Assembly: GCF_900473965.1 (NCBI RefSeq)
Contig: NZ_UCNJ01000025.1
Span: 1 to 64,000 of the forward strand
Source of the DNA: Synechococcus sp. UW179A
Lineage (GTDB): Bacteria > Cyanobacteriota > Cyanobacteriia > PCC-6307 > Cyanobiaceae
Direction: 5' to 3'
DNA: 64,000 nt
This document shows positions 60,980 to 64,000 of the stretch, piece after piece. How positions within the stretch are numbered: the stretch's first letter is position 1; each line of letters starts with the position of its first letter. The translations under genes were made by a program, and so were the position numbers. The notes beneath the pieces were generated by a model. It saw nothing but the letters and a program-made list of their open reading frames with translations. It did not search any database and was not told the origin of the DNA.

Positions 60980-62119
60980 TCAGTTGATATAGGCACGCCC
61001 TTGTTGATCAGCGGCCCGCATGGCAGCCGCCACCGCTGCGGCGGTGACTTCGAAGGGCTCGTTGTGGCTGCTTTCTCCTGGGATGACCGTCCGTTGCGCA
61101 ATCTGCTGGATGGCCTCGTCGTCGTCTGGGTTGATCCCGATCTGCTGCAGCGTGGTGGGGAGACCTACAGATCGGCAGTAGCTGAAGATCTCTTGGATCT
61201 CCGACTGCGGCTGCCCTTCCATGACTAGTTGGGTGTGTAGTCCGAAGGCGACCTTCTCCCCATGAAGCATCGCGTGGCTTGCGGGGATCTCGCTGATGCC
61301 GTTGTGAACGGCATGGGCAAGTGCCAGGCCTCCGCTTTCAAAGCCAAGCCCTGATAGCAGATTATTCGCTTCCACAATCCGCTCGAGAGCGGGGGTGGTG
61401 ACCTGCGAATCCACCGCTGAGCAGGCGGCAGGGCCATCGGCCATGAGAATGTCGCAGCACAGCTTCGCCAGGGCTGTGGACGTGGTGGTCGGGTAGCCCC
61501 CAACCACATTGCAACTGTGGCTTTGCCGGCAGCTTCGGGCTTCAAACCAGGTGGCTAGGGCATCACCGAGGCCAGCGACCAGTTGCCGCTTCGGCGCCCT
61601 AGCCACAACCTCCGTGTCAACAAGCAGCAGCAGCGGATGGCGGTTGTAAAAGCGGAAACCCTGCACCCCTCCGCCATTGGTGTAAATCACCGATAGGGCA
61701 CTGCATGGCGAATCAGTGCTCGCGAGGGTGGGCGTGATCACTACCGGCAGATCCAGCTCATCGGCTACGGCTCTTGCTGTGTCGGAGGTTTTGCCACCAC
61801 CAGCGCCAACAACGGCGCAGAAGGGCTGCGTTGCCGCCAGGCCGACCAAACGGCTGATCTCCTGGTCGCAGCATTCGCCACCGAAGGCTTCAACCACAGG
61901 TGTGATCCCGACAGGGGGGAGGGTTTCCTTCCAGATCGAAGCCAGAGTTCTGCGGGCTGTGCCACCAGCGATGAACAGCACCGGCCCACTCAGGCCAAGG
62001 CGTTTCAGCTCTGTGCCTAGTTCCCAAGTAGCACCGGGACCTTGGACGTAGCGTCCCGGTGAGGCGAACACTGCCAGCGGGCGTTCGTGATCCCGACCGA
62101 AATCTGTGCGATAGCCCAT
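60980..62119 (-). CDS. gldA: Glycerol dehydrogenase (GldA-like, iron-containing ADH family)
   Basis: This 379-aa NAD enzyme oxidises glycerol to dihydroxyacetone in the reference family. It has SPGRYVQGPGA near residue 20, GAGGGKTSDTARAVA near 105, TPTLASTDSPCSALSVIY near 133, and metal ligands in GLGDALATWFEA (Asp), LALAHAVHNGI (His) and MLHGEKVAFG (His). The range of dedicated substrates is not certain. With glpK-glpD it suggests two glycerol routes in this organism. Start at 62119. Confidence 0.87.
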   Translation of the reverse strand: MGYRTDFGRDHERPLAVFASPGRYVQGPGATWELGTELKRLGLSGPVLFIAGGTARRTLASIWKETLPPVGITPVVEAFGGECCDQEISRLVGLAATQPFCAVVGAGGGKTSDTARAVADELDLPVVITPTLASTDSPCSALSVIYTNGGGVQGFRFYNRHPLLLLVDTEVVARAPKRQLVAGLGDALATWFEARSCRQSHSCNVVGGYPTTTSTALAKLCCDILMADGPAACSAVDSQVTTPALERIVEANNLLSGLGFESGGLALAHAVHNGISEIPASHAMLHGEKVAFGLHTQLVMEGQPQSEIQEIFSYCRSVGLPTTLQQIGINPDDDEAIQQIAQRTVIPGESSHNEPFEVTAAAVAAAMRAADQQGRAYIN

Positions 62120-62192
62120 AGCCCATCAAGGCAATGATCTTTCCCTAGCCAGGCCTTGGGAGTCCGTCAGTGCTTCGGCTGTTGAGGCGCGT

Positions 62193-62522
62193 TCAACCAG
62201 GATGACCGCTGAGGTTCACCGTGATCACTCCGGCTGTGATCAGGGCCATACCCATCAGTTGCCCCTGGGTCGGCACCTGGTGATAGAGGAGCAGGCCAAT
62301 CATCACGATCGCCACGATGCCGATTCCACTCCAGAGGGCGTAGGTGAGGCCCATGGGGAGCACTTGCACCACCCGTGACATCAACGTCATCGAAATGGCA
62401 TAAGCCGATAGCACAACCAGGGTGGGAACCGGTCGACTGAAGCCTTGCGAGAGCTTGAGGCAAGAGGTGCCGATCACCTCAGCTGTGATGGCCAGAAGCA
62501 GTAACAACCAGGGAGAGCCCAT
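62193..62522 (-). CDS. Small multidrug resistance (SMR) family transporter
   Basis: This 109-aa protein has four membrane helices and the SMR set: AITAEVIGTSCLKLSQGF with the essential Glu in helix 1, YALWSGIGIVAIVMIGLLLY in helix 3, and GMALITAGVITVNLSG in helix 4. EmrE-like drug efflux and Gdx-like guanidinium export cannot be separated by eye. The ATG at 62522 begins the first helix. It lies 73 bases upstream of gldA on the same strand. Confidence 0.9.
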   Translation of the reverse strand: MGSPWLLLLLAITAEVIGTSCLKLSQGFSRPVPTLVVLSAYAISMTLMSRVVQVLPMGLTYALWSGIGIVAIVMIGLLLYHQVPTQGQLMGMALITAGVITVNLSGHPG

Positions 62523-62643
62523 GCCTGTCCGAGTTAGGGACACTTTCTATTCAACGCAATGATGTTTGGCTTTGCCCTTGGGCTTCATCGAGATGTTGTC
62601 GATGGAGTCGTGCTTTGAATCAACCAGGCGGATTGTTCTGCGA

Positions 62644-62907
62644 TCAGCCCTGGCTTCGACATCGCGCTTGACTAAGGCTATCTACAAATCCTTGTCTGCA
62701 GATCGCCGATCGATATGGAGAAGATTTTAAAGTCGTTGGGCGGATGATGACGACCGAGCATGCGCCGTCTCTGACCTCAAACCCGTGTTGTTTAGTCGAT
62801 CTGCAACTAACGACTCGAAGTTTTTGCAAAGCCTTTAAATCCTGCAAGAATCGCTGAATAAGAGGTTTCATAGAGGGTTCCTGAGCTGGATAATTCCTCG
62901 TCATCAA
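62644..62907 (-). CDS. Doubtful small ORF
   Basis: This frame encodes up to 87 residues from 62907 or 75 from an internal ATG. The middle is Arg/Cys-rich with a helical start (PLIQRFLQDLKALQKLRVV) that could be genuine. The remaining sequence looks random. It fills most of the 384-base gap between the SMR gene and the sulfatase gene and overlaps the likely promoter of the latter. No family is recognised. Confidence 0.25.
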   Translation of the reverse strand: MMTRNYPAQEPSMKPLIQRFLQDLKALQKLRVVSCRSTKQHGFEVRDGACSVVIIRPTTLKSSPYRSAICRQGFVDSLSQARCRSQG

Positions 62908-62927
62908 GTCTTGATCAACTGGGGTTG

Positions 62928-64000
62928 ATGCCCAGTGAGGACGAGCGGCTTGTCGCTGAATTGGCGGGATTCAATCCAGATCAGCTCAGCGACCAACAGC
63001 TGTTGCTCTGCAGGGATTATTTGAGTGTTGCTGAGCAGATTGGATTGTCCGGCCTGCAAAGCACTGCTGATTTGAATCAGGTCCGTCAGTTTCTTGCTGA
63101 TGCTGAGTCGTCAACGGCACGACCACCCAATCTGGTTGTGTTCATCCGAGATCAGGTCAAACCAGAGGACCTTTGGCTTCCTCGCGATTGGGCGAAGGAG
63201 AAACTTCCCACTCGTCAGTGGTTGCTGGATAACGGACTTTCATTTGAGAACTCCTTCACCAACACGGCGATGTGCTCTTCTGCACGCGCCACGTTTTTCA
63301 CGGGTAAGTTCCCAGCTCAACATGAAGTCGACCTGCTTCTCAGCGACATTGAGAATCCAATCCTCGATTCTCAGGTTCAGCTCAATCCTGATCTGCCCAC
63401 TCTCGGCAATGTGCTGCTGGATCAGGGATACGACGTGTCGTATTTCGGCAAGACCCACCTGAGCAAGACCATCACCCTCGAAGACGGCGAGGTGGTGTAT
63501 CAGGACATGCAGCCCTATGAGTTCAGTAACTGGCAGGGGCCGGATGCCGGGCAGGATATGGATCCTGCCAACGCAGGTGGTGGTTACGCCGACAACGACT
63601 CCCGTTTTGTTGATGAGGCCACCAGCTGGCTGAATCAACGCGTGAAGTCGGGGAATGATCGCCCGTTCGCCATGGTTGTGTCGTTGGTCAACCCCCATGA
63701 TGTGTTGTCTTACCCAGAGACCTGGGGCAAGGGCGACCCTCAGACGAAGTTCGGCTACAGCCGGGAGATGATCGAAGGCAGCATCGACATCCTGCCGAAG
63801 ACGGTGAAGGAACCGATCGCATCACCGACGGCGGTTCAGCAAGGGCTTGATTTAGCAGGCAATTACAAACCTCAGATTCAGCGTGAGTGGCTGCTTGCGC
63901 AGGCCGGCGCTCAACCGCTGCCGACCGATGAGATGAAGCTCAACTATCTCAACTTCTACGGCAATCTCATGGAGATCGCCGACACTCAGATGGGCAACGT
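62928..64000 (+). CDS. Sulfatase / alkaline-phosphatase-superfamily hydrolase, partial
   Basis: The gene runs off the right edge; 357 residues are seen. From residue 67 the protein has the sulfatase fold: PNLVVFIRDQ (metal-binding strand), a formylglycine-type CSSARATFFTG at 116-126, DVSYFGKTHLSKT with the conserved Lys/His, and SLVNPHDVL. In this protein the usual Pro/Ala after C-x is Ser (C-S-S-A-R), and RDQ replaces the common DDQ/DD metal site, so activity is not assured. A roughly 66-residue helical N-terminal extension precedes the domain. An upstream in-frame TTG at 62925 is possible. Confidence 0.8.
   Translation, partial: MPSEDERLVAELAGFNPDQLSDQQLLLCRDYLSVAEQIGLSGLQSTADLNQVRQFLADAESSTARPPNLVVFIRDQVKPEDLWLPRDWAKEKLPTRQWLLDNGLSFENSFTNTAMCSSARATFFTGKFPAQHEVDLLLSDIENPILDSQVQLNPDLPTLGNVLLDQGYDVSYFGKTHLSKTITLEDGEVVYQDMQPYEFSNWQGPDAGQDMDPANAGGGYADNDSRFVDEATSWLNQRVKSGNDRPFAMVVSLVNPHDVLSYPETWGKGDPQTKFGYSREMIEGSIDILPKTVKEPIASPTAVQQGLDLAGNYKPQIQREWLLAQAGAQPLPTDEMKLNYLNFYGNLMEIADTQMGN

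Noticed and set aside
61890-62129. 79-codon minus-strand frame at the gldA start
   Set aside because: It lies out of frame within the gldA start, which has strong family motifs.

Overview
The window reads as a chromosome segment of a marine picocyanobacterium of the Synechococcus/Cyanobium type. It carries psaE (photosystem I), the cyanobacterial nitrogen-signalling pair pipX-pipY, light-repressed lrtA, cyanobacterial SepF, DUF4079 and DUF1823 genes, a Nif11-type leader domain, and densely packed genes with many GTG and TTG starts. No species assignment was attempted. Most of the window is GC-rich with 4-base gene overlaps. Two parts look different: an AT-richer, gene-poor stretch at about 42.9-50.0 kb, and one isolated AT-rich gene at about 52.9-53.8 kb.

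Layout. 0-16 kb: methionine salvage (mtnB-mtnC, with mtnD 14 kb away), mutM, psaE, recQ, a LysM protein, an aldehyde dehydrogenase, trehalose synthase, the glpK-glpD glycerol operon, tRNA-Thr(GGT) and tRNA-Tyr(GTA), aroQ-miaE and cobI. 16-31 kb: a DUF4079 membrane protein, a cellulose-synthase-like glycosyltransferase, dus, an L,D-transpeptidase, der-ecfT-pipX-pipY, sepF-proC, then a leftward deoC-recO-MFS-GT4 group and lrtA. 31-42.6 kb: lipB, acyl-CoA/ACP synthetase, ylqD, the pyruvate dehydrogenase E2 gene, an APC permease and queA, then a leftward sulfur amino acid block of two overlapping Cys/Met-metabolism PLP genes followed by cysK.

42.9-50.0 kb is an accessory island. It holds a Nif11-leader ORF with no good start, a type IV pilin-like protein, a repeat-rich exported protein, several very small genes (a 52-aa lipoprotein, a 47-aa exported protein, 46-, 37- and 30-aa candidates), a small RNA with its own promoter and terminator that resembles the Yfr2 family, an internally deleted short-chain dehydrogenase and decayed coding remnants. 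50-64 kb returns to core genes (rpsD, yidD, murE, a class V PLP enzyme, nfu, mqo, gldA, an SMR transporter) and ends inside a sulfatase-like gene.

The most interesting locus is at 55.99-58.38 kb. A prokaryotic pentameric (Cys-loop type) ligand-gated ion channel is translationally coupled by an ATGA overlap to a UrtA-like lipoprotein binding protein, with no ABC permease or ATPase genes nearby. This suggests a two-gene sensing module in which a binding protein presents a ligand to, or gates, an ion channel. A second notable point is a DeoC-like protein in which the Schiff-base lysine and other catalytic positions are replaced.
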